DNA of 64,000 nucleotides from Oscillospiraceae bacterium (GCA_021200565.1 JAJQGJ010000002.1:165351-229350), one strand, 5' to 3'. Numbered from the stretch's first letter, positions 53,056 to 61,327 are shown. Notes: a model not told the origin generated them from the sequence alone. Translations and numbers: made by a program.

Positions 53056-54660
53056 CTATACATCCACCGCCCGTCTCGACTCAATCTTCTGCTCCCCCAC
53101 AATCGCATAGAGCTCCTCTTTCGTCGCAGAGTTGTCGTAGGTCATATACCTAACATGCAGGATGTCGCCTTCTCTTAAGGTGTTGTCGCCATGGCTGTCT
53201 ACCTCGGCTCCGGCGAGCTCGCCGTGCTTGACCGAAAGGACAAAGAGGTTCTGAGGCCAGAAGATGTCTCTTATCTGCTTTCCGACGGCGAAGGTGTTCA
53301 CGCCAACGGTGACGAACGTGTCGATGACCTTCGGAACCTTGCCATAGTTTATCTCTCTGATTCTGCCGGAAACAACCTCTTCATTGATGGATTCTGCGCC
53401 GAACGCTTCGGTCACTATATATGACAGCGCAGCCGCAAGTATTACCGGGAGGATATTTCCCGAGCAGCCAAGAGCTTCAATCGAGAAGACCATCGCCGTC
53501 AGCGGGCACTTCATCATACCACTGATTCCGGCGGTAATACCAAGAACAACAATGGTGCTGTAGTACTCAGAGCCGATAAGCCCGGCGCTGATTGTAACAT
53601 CGGCAACGAGCGATGCGACAAGCGCACTCAGCACAATAATCGGGACGAACATACCGCCGTTGATGCCGGTGTTGTTCGCAGCAAGCAGCATTGTAGCACG
53701 GTACAGAAGTATCGCAAGGATTATATACCAGATGACCTTTCCCTCAAGCAAGCTGTCGACAAGGTCGTGACCGGTTGAGATGAAGTCATAGGAAATGAGC
53801 CCGAATGCGAATGTCAGCATGAAGACGATGAATATCTTGAGCCTCAGGCTCATTGCAGAAAGAGTCTCGCCGATGAATCTTCTCATCACCATGAAATAGT
53901 GGAGGAATGCAACCGACATCAGCCCGACAATCAGTGCGCAGACGGCAATAACCCAGAGCTGCGAAAGCCCCAATTCCTTGACGTATTCTGAGATGCCCGG
54001 GAACATGTCGGCGTCCATTCCAAGAAGCGGACAGAGCCCACGGACGGTTATCGACGAAAAAAGAACCGACGAAAAAGCCGTCATTATAATCATCGGGCTG
54101 ATTCTCTGGTGAGCCTCTTCTATTGCGAACATGATTCCGGAGATTGGCGCATTTGTCGCCGCAGTGAATCCAGCGCACGCTCCGCCGGTCATGACATACC
54201 TGTCCCAAGCCTGGTTCTTTCCGGCAAGGGTCTTGACCGTTCCACGTCCTATAGCTGTTCCTATCTGGACGCTCGGTCCTTCGCTGCCTAAAGGCACTCC
54301 GACAAAGAAGCTTGAAAGCGATGCCAGGGTTACTCCGACAAGGTTTTTGAGCCAGTTGAAGCGGATTCCACCACGGAGGATTCCTATTGCCGTCGGAATT
54401 CCGCCGCCCTTTAAGTTTGGTGTCTGCTTGTAGACGAATGCAAGCACTGCCGCCATACAACCTAAAATCAGAATTGCAGGTAGAACCAGCACCGGCTTGC
54501 TTCTGACTGCAGAGTAGACAGTTTCGGACAGATTTATAACCTTACCGGCAGCAAATCTATATAAAACGATAAAAGCTCCAGTAATGGTACCCGCAATAAA
54601 GCTGAATATAAGCGCCGGCAAGGCGATATTTTTGACGTAATTTAAATTGCGTTTGAACAT
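53056..54660 (-). CDS. ClC family chloride transporter with TrkA-C domain
   Basis: The 534-residue product has the ClC fold with GGGIPTAIG near residue 87 (selectivity loop, Gly where Ser is common), PLGSEGPSVQIG near 119 with the gating glutamate, and GINGGMFVP near 335. A glutamate pair in IEEAHQR is at the position of the internal proton glutamate, so H+/Cl- exchange is more likely than a channel. A C-terminal TrkA-C-like domain (about residues 450-520) may sense a ligand. The ribosome site is weak. Confidence 0.92.
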   Translation of the reverse strand: MFKRNLNYVKNIALPALIFSFIAGTITGAFIVLYRFAAGKVINLSETVYSAVRSKPVLVLPAILILGCMAAVLAFVYKQTPNLKGGGIPTAIGILRGGIRFNWLKNLVGVTLASLSSFFVGVPLGSEGPSVQIGTAIGRGTVKTLAGKNQAWDRYVMTGGACAGFTAATNAPISGIMFAIEEAHQRISPMIIMTAFSSVLFSSITVRGLCPLLGMDADMFPGISEYVKELGLSQLWVIAVCALIVGLMSVAFLHYFMVMRRFIGETLSAMSLRLKIFIVFMLTFAFGLISYDFISTGHDLVDSLLEGKVIWYIILAILLYRATMLLAANNTGINGGMFVPIIVLSALVASLVADVTISAGLIGSEYYSTIVVLGITAGISGMMKCPLTAMVFSIEALGCSGNILPVILAAALSYIVTEAFGAESINEEVVSGRIREINYGKVPKVIDTFVTVGVNTFAVGKQIRDIFWPQNLFVLSVKHGELAGAEVDSHGDNTLREGDILHVRYMTYDNSATKEELYAIVGEQKIESRRAVDV

Positions 54661-54694
54661 TTGCGATTAATGAACCCCTTTTGTTATGCTAAAC

Positions 54695-54748
54695 TTGTAG
54701 GGGCGGATATTATCCGCCCGTTGTAGTGCTGACCATCTTGGTCGGGCT
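54695..54748. repeat. R1 repeat, partial, at the degV stop
   Basis: A complete left arm and a worn right arm (TCGGGCTATTTC). The worn end overlaps the last codons and stop of the degV gene. Confidence 0.7.
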
Positions 54749-55598
54749 ATTTCTTAAAGAACAATACCCCAAGACAATTCGGTCCGCAATGGCAGGAGAC
54801 GGTGCAGCCGGCATAGGTCTCAAGGATATTCTCATCCTCAAACGGCTGCAGCTCCTTGACGAGCAAGCGCACCTTGGTGACTATGTCGTCCGGAACATGC
54901 GAATGGGTGATGAAAATCCTTCCGGTGTCGATGTCTGTTCTTCCCGCAAGCCTGCCTCGGACGTAGTCAAGGATCGACTTTTCCATCGATCCACGGTACT
55001 TCTTCCCGACAATCATTGTGCCTTCCGAAACGACTATCTCAGGTCTTAGCTTCAGAAGATTCGCCCCGAAAGCGACAACTCCGCTGCATCTGCCGCCTTT
55101 CTGGAGATAGTCAAGCGTCTGCAAAACGAAGCTGACGTCGAGTTTCTCCTTCATCTCATTGAGCTTTTCGGCAATTTCAGAAGCCGATAGCCCGTCGTTT
55201 GCAAGCTCCCTTGCCTTGATTGCAAGGTGCCCCGAGCCGGTTGAAAGATTTCTTGAATCGACGGGATAGACATGCCCGAGATCGGATGCTGCGATGCAGG
55301 CGTTCTGGTAGCAGGAGGAGAACTCGCTTGAGATGTTGATGTGAACAATCTCGCAGCCCTCGTCGACAAACGGTTTGAAAACGTCCTCATACTCGGAGAC
55401 CGAAACGGCAGACGTCTTCGGAAGGACGCCAGTACGCCCGACGTAATCAAAGATCTCAAGCGGCGTGACATCCACTCCATCCCGCCTCATCTCCTCGCCC
55501 AGGATCGTCCCAAGCGGAAGGGGCTTAATCTCATACTTTCGATAAAGCTCCGGACTCAGATCACATGTCGAGTCGCAGGTTACGATTATTTTGCTCAT
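54747..55598 (-). CDS. DegV family fatty-acid-binding protein
   Basis: The 283-residue product belongs to the DegV/FakB family, whose members present fatty acids to FakA kinase for phospholipid synthesis. It has the N-terminal IIVTCDSTCDLSPEL segment, TSAVSVSEYEDVF near residue 64, and the fatty-acid-binding serine region NISSEFSSCYQNA near 88. AAAGGAG lies before the ATG at 55598. No fakA is in the window. Confidence 0.92.
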   Translation of the reverse strand: MSKIIVTCDSTCDLSPELYRKYEIKPLPLGTILGEEMRRDGVDVTPLEIFDYVGRTGVLPKTSAVSVSEYEDVFKPFVDEGCEIVHINISSEFSSCYQNACIAASDLGHVYPVDSRNLSTGSGHLAIKARELANDGLSASEIAEKLNEMKEKLDVSFVLQTLDYLQKGGRCSGVVAFGANLLKLRPEIVVSEGTMIVGKKYRGSMEKSILDYVRGRLAGRTDIDTGRIFITHSHVPDDIVTKVRLLVKELQPFEDENILETYAGCTVSCHCGPNCLGVLFFKK

Positions 55599-55639
55599 GT
55601 AGGTACTCCTTTCGAATTTAGTATTCATTATGTAGAACT

Positions 55640-55714
55640 TGTAGGGGCGGATATTATCCGCCCGCCATACGATGACGGCGAACCATATTCGGGCGGATAA
55701 TATCCGCCCCTACA
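55640..55714. repeat. R1 repeat, complete copy
   Basis: Two full inverted arms with a 26 nt centre, between degV and the cotH-like gene, ending 3 nt before the cotH stop. Confidence 0.85.
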
Positions 55715-55716
55715 TT

Positions 55717-58194
55717 TTACCACCACCTACTCGGCAGCTCCGCCTCCAATATCCTTTCCTTTGGGTACGGCGTGAACTGGACATAGCTGTCCGAAAGCTC
55801 ATCATACTTAAGAGCTGAATTCTTTGCGGCGTCTCTCAGATACACCTCCGAAATCACTTCACCTTCGGCATCTCTAAGAGTGACCGTCTCGAATTCGCTG
55901 AAATTGAAGCTCAGCTGAACCAAGCCGACGGAATCGTCACGGAGATAGTTCTTGCAGACCAGCTTGAGCTCCTCGCCGGAAGCAAGGGCTCCCGAAGTTA
56001 TTGTGTATGAATATGTACCGTCGGAAACGCTCAGCCCGACGAGGCTGACTGTCTCTTCGCCGTAATTTTTAATCGTTACGTAGTCCTGATAGCTGCCCTT
56101 GTAGCAGACCTCCGAAATCCGGAGCCCGGCTGTGTCGCAGCTCGTCACGAGGCTGATTTTTATATTGTCGCCGTAGAGTTCACCCGAAATCTCGACTTCC
56201 TCGTCATAGACCTTCTCGCCGTTGATCTCCCAGTACTCAAACCGGTAGCCTTCAACCGGCTGGCAGGAAAGAATCTGTGAAGTGCCATCAAAATAGTAGC
56301 CGCTGAATGTGTATTCGTCACCCGGGTCAATTCTGGCTGTATTATATGTTATTTCGGCGTGGTCGGAAGCCACGATTCGGACAAAATAGGTTGATTTTGA
56401 ATCGTATTCCGGGAAAATAGCGCTAATCTGCGTCTTGGCGGAGTAGGGTCTGCCCTCGATCCAGTCTTTTGCATTCTCAAGCTCGCTCGAAATGCTCCAG
56501 GTTGAGGTCGTTCCCGCCTCGCCGGCTTTGACAATCTCGTGAAGTCGTTCTGTGTTGAGGCTGTCGAGGACGTCCGAAACCTTGTCTGAATCACAGTACC
56601 AGTTCATGATGTCGCACAAAATGTTGACAAACCGCTCTTTGATGTCGTCCCGCTTGCAAAGCGAGATGAGAAGGTCGCTTCGGGTGTATTTTTCGCCGTC
56701 GTCGTGGACGTCGTCATACCAGTCCTCCGGCATGAGCCCGAAATACTCCTCATCGAAGAGATCCTTGATGTTATACTCGAAGAAGCTTGAGCCATAGAGA
56801 CCAAGTGCGAAGTCGTTGTCGTAGATGAGGAACCGCCACTTGCCGTCGAAGACTTCATCTTCAGAGGAAAGTGAAGTATCCCCCGAAACAAATCTATACA
56901 CTTTGTAATTATTATTGGGCCAGTCGCCGTTGCCTACGTAGGCGCACATGGCGTAGTAGGTCAGCATGTTGTCGATGTCGACAAGCTCCTCGAACTCGGC
57001 AAAAATGGCATCATCAGTGAGATCCTTGTAGGCATATGCCTGAACCGCTTCCCAGTCGCTCTTTGCTTCCTCAAACCGGTCATCATTATTACCATCTGTA
57101 ATCATGTACTCGCAGCCCTCAAGTATGTCCCAGGTTCCCTGCTCGACGGCATACTGGTGGTCGAGCCAGTCCTCCGAATAGGTGTCCTGAACCCAGGCGA
57201 AGCCGTAGTACTCGCCGTTGAGGAAGACAGCCGCAGCCCGGCAATTCTTGGCGTCCAGCCCGGCGTCCGCTGCGAGCGTCGAGACAACCTCATCCCTCTC
57301 GAAGAGATAGCCGTTGTCGTTTGCGCCGGCACGGAGGGAAATCTTGTTGTAGGACTTGATCTTGTCGCCGTTGACGTCCGTTTCGTCGGTGAAGAATTCG
57401 TATCTGAAGCGGTCATTTTCCGAGTCATACTCCTCCCGGGCATAGAGCCGGAGGTTTTTCTGGCTGTTAGAGCGGCTCCATCCGCCGTAAATTCTCAAGC
57501 CGCACGCCTGTGAGATGACGCAGCTGCCGTCGTACTCATAGACCTCGACATAGGCTGGGCGCTCACCCTCCATTCCGCTCTGGTTCCAGTTGGCGGGATC
57601 AGTCGGAACGATTTCGCCCTCTGGGTCGGTTGCCAGGTAGTCATCCCGCATCTTTCCGGCGATGAAAATTCCGTCCTCATAGTTATAAAGGTAGTCCGGG
57701 TCGATTGAAATTGAGAAAACGAGGCAGTCGAACCGCTCGCTGATGTTCGCTCCAAGGAAGTAGCTCCGGGTGACGGTCTCCGAAAAGCTCCCGTCAGAGT
57801 AGACGGCGCAGGCACGGATGGTGTAAAGAATGCACTCTTCGCTGTCCTTGACCTGCATCGTGATTCCGCCTGAGTAGCTTTCGCCGGAGGTCTGCGGCTC
57901 CGAGCCGTCAGTAGTATATAAAATGTCCGTCACTTCAAGATTTCCGGCGGCTGATGAGCTGAGATAGAGGTGCTGAGTGCTCGAATAGAACCCGCAGTCG
58001 ATAGAAAACCTCACCGGCTCCTGGTCAGTCGAACCGACGCTGTCCGTAACGAGCGACGAAGTCGTGATCTGAGAAGCATGAAAGCTCACCCAGTTCTGCG
58101 CAAGAATTGTAACGACAATGAGCACCGCCAGAAAGACCGCCACCGCCGCCGTGAGAATCACCTTATATTTTGCCTTGCCATTAGTACCGTTCAT
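55717..58194 (-). CDS. CotH kinase family surface protein
   Basis: The 825-residue product has one N-terminal membrane anchor (about residues 10-32), a chitobiase/hexosaminidase C-type beta domain near 90-140 (DILYTTDGSEPQTSG), a CotH kinase domain near 160-500, and a lamin-tail-like beta domain near 660-770. CotH kinases phosphorylate proteins on Ser; here FLIYDNDFALGLYG carries the DxD-type metal site. GGGAG lies 7 nt before the ATG at 58194. It has its own promoter and no spore-coat neighbours, so a wall role is as likely as a spore role. Confidence 0.87.
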   Translation of the reverse strand: MNGTNGKAKYKVILTAAVAVFLAVLIVVTILAQNWVSFHASQITTSSLVTDSVGSTDQEPVRFSIDCGFYSSTQHLYLSSSAAGNLEVTDILYTTDGSEPQTSGESYSGGITMQVKDSEECILYTIRACAVYSDGSFSETVTRSYFLGANISERFDCLVFSISIDPDYLYNYEDGIFIAGKMRDDYLATDPEGEIVPTDPANWNQSGMEGERPAYVEVYEYDGSCVISQACGLRIYGGWSRSNSQKNLRLYAREEYDSENDRFRYEFFTDETDVNGDKIKSYNKISLRAGANDNGYLFERDEVVSTLAADAGLDAKNCRAAAVFLNGEYYGFAWVQDTYSEDWLDHQYAVEQGTWDILEGCEYMITDGNNDDRFEEAKSDWEAVQAYAYKDLTDDAIFAEFEELVDIDNMLTYYAMCAYVGNGDWPNNNYKVYRFVSGDTSLSSEDEVFDGKWRFLIYDNDFALGLYGSSFFEYNIKDLFDEEYFGLMPEDWYDDVHDDGEKYTRSDLLISLCKRDDIKERFVNILCDIMNWYCDSDKVSDVLDSLNTERLHEIVKAGEAGTTSTWSISSELENAKDWIEGRPYSAKTQISAIFPEYDSKSTYFVRIVASDHAEITYNTARIDPGDEYTFSGYYFDGTSQILSCQPVEGYRFEYWEINGEKVYDEEVEISGELYGDNIKISLVTSCDTAGLRISEVCYKGSYQDYVTIKNYGEETVSLVGLSVSDGTYSYTITSGALASGEELKLVCKNYLRDDSVGLVQLSFNFSEFETVTLRDAEGEVISEVYLRDAAKNSALKYDELSDSYVQFTPYPKERILEAELPSRWW

Positions 58195-58242
58195 TTTAAT
58201 CTCCCGCAAAACCCGCATAAAATCAAAAATCTGCTACCTTAT

Positions 58243-58271
58243 ATGATAGCAGATTTGAGGGGAAATGTAAA
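58243..58271 (-). promoter_or_regulatory. Promoter of the cotH-like gene
   Basis: On the minus strand TTTACA and TATCAT are spaced by 17 nt. It faces away from the cassette 2 antisense promoter 15 nt further on. Confidence 0.6.
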
Positions 58272-58285
58272 GACCAAAAAAACTA

Positions 58286-58314
58286 TTGACAAAGCAATAG
58301 CAATGGGGTATAAT
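58286..58314 (+). promoter_or_regulatory. Cassette 2 antisense promoter
   Basis: Perfect TTGACA and TATAAT with 17 nt spacing. Confidence 0.85.
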
Positions 58315-58319
58315 AATAG

Positions 58320-58441
58320 CAAGAGAGCTGAACTGAAGTCACTCAGTTCGGGTTCAACCTTATATGTACTGCTGAGTAACAGTACTAAATTCGGAAATTG
58401 ACCGTCCCCTTGTGTCTTAGGCTAGGCGGTTATTTCTTTTT
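58320..58441 (+). ncRNA. Cassette 2 antisense RNA, candidate antitoxin
   Basis: About 122 nt. It starts with AGCAAGAGAG, followed by a GAACTG/CAGTTC hairpin, an AGTACTG/CAGTACT hairpin and a terminator stem ACCGTCC with GGCGGT followed by TATTTCTTTTT. The terminator loop carries CCCCTT, complementary to Shine-Dalgarno-like sequence. Confidence 0.7.
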
Positions 58442-58534
58442 ATCCCCGGATTTTAAGCCGAGGATGCCAAGTACTATGTCCGCCATCAGATTAATTACAG
58501 ATATTACCGTCGTAATAACTTCGAAAATCGTCAT
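58430..58534 (-). CDS. Cassette 2: 34-residue membrane peptide, candidate type I toxin
   Basis: The peptide starts MTIFEVITTVISVINLMAD and ends GLKSGDKKK, identical in sequence to the cassette 3 peptide. AAGGAGG lies 8 nt before the ATG. The leader holds AGCAAGAGAG and GGTTTGACC. The last four codons and stop form the U tract of the antisense terminator on the other strand. It lies between the cotH-like gene and a solitary antisense-like RNA. Confidence 0.75.
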   Translation of the reverse strand: MTIFEVITTVISVINLMADIVLGILGLKSGDKKK

Positions 58535-58615
58535 AGCAGCCACCTCCTTAGTTTTATCGAAGGTCAAACCGCAACAATCGCCGCATGCAAGCAATTATCC
58601 TCTCTTGCTGCCAGT

Positions 58616-58645
58616 ATTATATCATAGGTTCATAATGCTTGTCAA
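58616..58645 (-). promoter_or_regulatory. Cassette 2 peptide promoter
   Basis: On the minus strand TTGACA and TATAAT are spaced by 18 nt, one more than in all other cassettes. Confidence 0.8.
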
Positions 58646-58664
58646 CAAGATTATTTGCTAATTT

Positions 58665-58772
58665 TAAAATAAAACCGCACCTGATTGATTCAGTGCGGCA
58701 TTCCGTAAGATAGTCATTGATTATCGGAAAGAGTGACCGCTACTTGAATTGCCGTTCAGGTAGCCTCTCACC
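58665..58772 (-). ncRNA. Solitary cassette-type RNA without a peptide gene
   Basis: About 108 nt from a consensus promoter to a terminator (CCGCAC with GTGCGG, then TTTTATTTT, 58665-58698). It begins GATGGTGAGAGG, as in the cassette 5 peptide mRNA, and has CGGTCACTCTTTCC in common with cassette 5. No ATG with a ribosome site is found opposite, so this looks like an antitoxin RNA that lost, or never had, its partner. Confidence 0.6.
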
Positions 58773-58778
58773 ATCTAC

Positions 58779-58807
58779 ATTATACCCCACCGCTATTGAT
58801 TTGTCAA
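58779..58807 (-). promoter_or_regulatory. Promoter of the solitary RNA
   Basis: On the minus strand TTGACA and TATAAT with 17 nt spacing. The 51 nt from 58779 to 58829 are identical to 59369-59419 at cassette 3. Confidence 0.8.
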
Positions 58808-58820
58808 TAGCTTTTTTTAT

Positions 58821-58981
58821 TGTAGGGGCGGATATTATCCGCCCGAAAACCCCGACGACTCGTGGTATTTCCCGCAAAAATGCGCCGTCGCAAAGCGGCG
58901 GATGATGTTCGCCCAAAGCCGAGACGATGCACAACAGCGGGCGGGCAGGTTACGAAGCAAACTGTATATCCAGCCCCTACA
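58821..58981. repeat. R1 repeat, expanded copy left of cassette 3
   Basis: It starts with a normal R1 arm and ends with a variant, GCCCCTACA preceded by TGTATATCCA. Its last 48 nt (58934-58981) are a perfect inverted match to 59411-59458 on the other side of cassette 3. Confidence 0.8.
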
Positions 58982-58988
58982 TTTTATA

Positions 58989-59007
58989 CTATGCAACTTT
59001 TGTTTGA
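58989..59007 (+). promoter_or_regulatory. Conserved block upstream of the cassette 3 peptide promoter
   Basis: CTATGCAACTTTTGTTTGA, found also upstream of the peptide promoters of cassettes 4 and 5 in the same orientation and close spacing to the -35 box. Confidence 0.55.
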
Positions 59008-59013
59008 ATTTTG

Positions 59014-59042
59014 TTGACATGGGGTGGTGGATGTGGCATAAT
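59014..59042 (+). promoter_or_regulatory. Cassette 3 peptide promoter
   Basis: TTGACA and CATAAT with 17 nt spacing. Confidence 0.8.
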
Positions 59043-59123
59043 GTCGACAGCAAGAGAGGATAATTGCTTGCATGCGGCGATTGTTGCGGTTTGACCTTCG
59101 ATAAAACTAAGGAGGTGGCTGCT

Positions 59124-59228
59124 ATGACGATTTTCGAAGTTATTACGACGGTAATATCTGTAATTAATCTGATGGCGGACATAGTACTTGGCATCCTCGG
59201 CTTAAAATCCGGGGATAAAAAGAAATAA
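59124..59228 (+). CDS. Cassette 3: 34-residue membrane peptide, candidate type I toxin
   Basis: Identical peptide and identical 186 bp DNA (59048-59233) to cassette 2 in opposite orientation. The peptide is MTIFEVITTVISVINLMAD followed by a short hydrophobic stretch and GLKSGDKKK. AAGGAGG lies before the ATG. The 3' UTR and antisense part differ strongly from cassette 2, so each antisense RNA should match only its own mRNA beyond the stop codon. Confidence 0.75.
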   Translation: MTIFEVITTVISVINLMADIVLGILGLKSGDKKK

Positions 59229-59362
59229 CCGCCCCAACTTAGCGTCATAAAGGAACGGTCGATTCTCAAATTTAGTGCCACTCCTCAGCTTATTCCACTA
59301 AGTTGAGTTAAGAGCACATATTGGGTCGAACCGGAACTGAGTGTGATCAGTTCGGCTCTCTT
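59216..59362 (-). ncRNA. Cassette 3 antisense RNA, candidate antitoxin
   Basis: About 145 nt. It begins AGCAAGAGAG, then GAACTG/CAGTTC hairpin, GGTTCGACC, a long imperfect hairpin around CTCAACTTAGTGG, and a terminator stem ACCGTTCC with GGGGCGGT followed by TATTTCTTTTT. Confidence 0.7.
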
Positions 59363-59368
59363 GCTTAT

Positions 59369-59397
59369 ATTATACCCCACCGCTATTGATTTGTCAA
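59369..59397 (-). promoter_or_regulatory. Cassette 3 antisense promoter
   Basis: On the minus strand TTGACA and TATAAT with 17 nt spacing. Confidence 0.85.
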
Positions 59398-59410
59398 TAG
59401 CTTTTTTTAT

Positions 59411-59480
59411 TGTAGGGGCTGGATATACAGTTTGCTTCGTAACCTGCCCGCCCGCTGTAGTGCAAGTTGTGGGTTCGGGA
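59411..59480. repeat. R1-type repeat right of cassette 3
   Basis: Begins TGTAGGGGCTGGATATACA. The first 48 nt are the perfect inverted partner of 58934-58981. Confidence 0.8.
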
Positions 59481-59489
59481 GGTACCCCC

Positions 59490-59525
59490 AAAAAAACTCC
59501 CCCGTCTGTCTGCATCAGGCGGGGG
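59490..59525 (-). terminator. Terminator of the surface protein gene
   Basis: On the minus strand CCCCCGCCTG pairs with CAGACGGGGG and is followed by AGTTTTTTT. It is a strong intrinsic terminator about 40 nt past the stop. Confidence 0.88.
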
Positions 59526-59563
59526 AATCTGAATTTTAATTATCCTTCGTTAACAGGAGGAAA

Positions 59564-61216
59564 TTATCTTCTCTTAGAAGCAACAGCAGCAGCTGCAGCT
59601 ACAGCCATAGGAACGAGAGCCAGAACGATACCAGTGGTAGGGTTGGTCTCAGCAGCAGGCTCCTCATCAACAACAGAGAGGTCCTCGCCGTCGTCTTCAG
59701 TCTCAGTCTCGCCTTCCTCAACAGGCTGCTCGGTATCAACAGTTGTCTCGTCAACAGGCATGTTGATAAGGAGGTAAGCACCGCCGTCAGCGGAAACCTT
59801 CAAAGCAGCACCAGAATCCCACCAGTTCTTGTTGGTGTAAACATCGCTGCTGGAAATAGTAGCGGTTACGAGCTGATGAACATAGAATGTGCCATTGTAG
59901 ATACCATAAGTGGTATTGTAAAGGAGGCTAGGATCTACGTCGAAGGTGAGCTTATCGGTAGAACCATTGAGTACATAGGTGCCAGCAACCTTGTTGTAGA
60001 AGCCCAAAGAGCTAGCAGAAGAATACCAGAGTGTGCTGTTGGAGTTGTCCAAGCTGGTGCTGTCAACGTTAGCATAGAGGGTGTAAACAGCCAAGCCAGA
60101 AACATAACCAGTTCCGTAGGTGGAGAGGTCGATAACAACCTGAGCAGTTGCGCCTTCAGTAGCAGCAGCAGTAGCTACGATAGCTCTGTTAGCAAGGGTG
60201 TGATCCCAGTAGAGAGCAGAACCAGTTACGTCAGTACCGGTAGTGTCGGAAATGATGGTAACAGTGCTAGCGCTGGAAGAAGAAGCGTCGTCCTTGGTTA
60301 CAGAACCGAAGTCTACGATGTCCTTAGCGTTGATAGTAGAAGGTGTGGAACCGTCAACAGGAGTGTAGGTGATCTTCATAGAAGAACCATAGTTAGAGCT
60401 GTCATAGTTAGCAACTCTTACAGTGTAGTCAGTGGAATCGTCGATAATGACCTCATCTGCGAAGAAGCCGTCGCCATCGGTATCAACAGTAGTGTCAACG
60501 AGCATAGCAGTTACATTAGCGTTGTCGCTAACCCAAGCATCGAATGCACCGGGCATCCAACCAGAGTATGCGCCGTAGCCAGAAACACCGAGAAGGCTGT
60601 CAGCATCAACATAGGAGATAACGTCATTGCAAGCATCCAAATAGCTGGTGCTCTGAGCAGTAACAGTAGCAGTGATGGTTACAGGGGTGTTCTCAGAAAC
60701 CAAAGTGGACTGAGGAATCTGTGCGTTGCCAACAGTGCCATAGTTTCTTGCGAAGTATCCAACATCAACATACTGAGTGTATACACTGTAGTTGTAGCCG
60801 AGCCAGTAAACATAGCCATTAGCATCAGTAAGAGCTGCGTTTACGTCAGTTGTATAAGTTGTAGTATCAGTACCATCAACATAGATAGGAGATACATCAG
60901 TAGAAGCATCAACGCCCTTAAGGGAAACGGTTACGCCGTTAACAGTAAGGGTGTATGCGATGTCATAAGCTGCGAAGCTACCATAAGCTGCCAAGTTAGT
61001 AGGCAAGATAACCTCGAGCTGGTCACCATTGTTGAGGTAACCGAAGATTGCATAAGCGGGAACGGTCCAAGTCATGGTAGCTGAATAGCTATAGCTGGTA
61101 CCATTAGTGAGCGGGATCTTGATTGTCTCGTACTCAGTAGCGAATGCAGAGAGAGCCATTGCAGAGATGGCGAGCGTGACTGCCAAAACGACAGCCAAGA
61201 GCTTTCTCATTTTCAT
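59564..61216 (-). CDS. Large secreted surface protein with NPTTG wall-type C-terminus
   Basis: The 550-residue product starts MKMRKLLAVVLAVTLAISA, a signal peptide with a likely cut after ALSAFA near residue 27. The mature part is rich in Thr, Ser, Asp, Tyr and Val with no motif I recognise and no cysteine-based fold. Two calcium-type DTDGDGFF residues lie near 260-270. An acidic linker is followed by NPTTG, a hydrophobic segment and KRR, which resembles a sortase sorting signal. AAGGAGG, a perfect promoter and a strong terminator suggest high expression. The reading upstream of 61216 is leader sequence. Confidence 0.85.
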   Translation of the reverse strand: MKMRKLLAVVLAVTLAISAMALSAFATEYETIKIPLTNGTSYSYSATMTWTVPAYAIFGYLNNGDQLEVILPTNLAAYGSFAAYDIAYTLTVNGVTVSLKGVDASTDVSPIYVDGTDTTTYTTDVNAALTDANGYVYWLGYNYSVYTQYVDVGYFARNYGTVGNAQIPQSTLVSENTPVTITATVTAQSTSYLDACNDVISYVDADSLLGVSGYGAYSGWMPGAFDAWVSDNANVTAMLVDTTVDTDGDGFFADEVIIDDSTDYTVRVANYDSSNYGSSMKITYTPVDGSTPSTINAKDIVDFGSVTKDDASSSSASTVTIISDTTGTDVTGSALYWDHTLANRAIVATAAATEGATAQVVIDLSTYGTGYVSGLAVYTLYANVDSTSLDNSNSTLWYSSASSLGFYNKVAGTYVLNGSTDKLTFDVDPSLLYNTTYGIYNGTFYVHQLVTATISSSDVYTNKNWWDSGAALKVSADGGAYLLINMPVDETTVDTEQPVEEGETETEDDGEDLSVVDEEPAAETNPTTGIVLALVPMAVAAAAAVASKRR

Positions 61217-61327
61217 GATAAATTTCCTCCTTAAAGAAATTATTTTTATCCCTATAAACGGGTATAGAGATTCGAGTTTTGGGCATAATATTTGCCCGAT
61301 TTGTTCGGAATAACCCGACACACCGAC

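Noticed and set aside
59876-61084. A 402-codon plus-strand frame opposite the surface protein gene
   Set aside because: It arises from the Ser/Thr/Ala-rich codon use of the real gene; there is no start signal.
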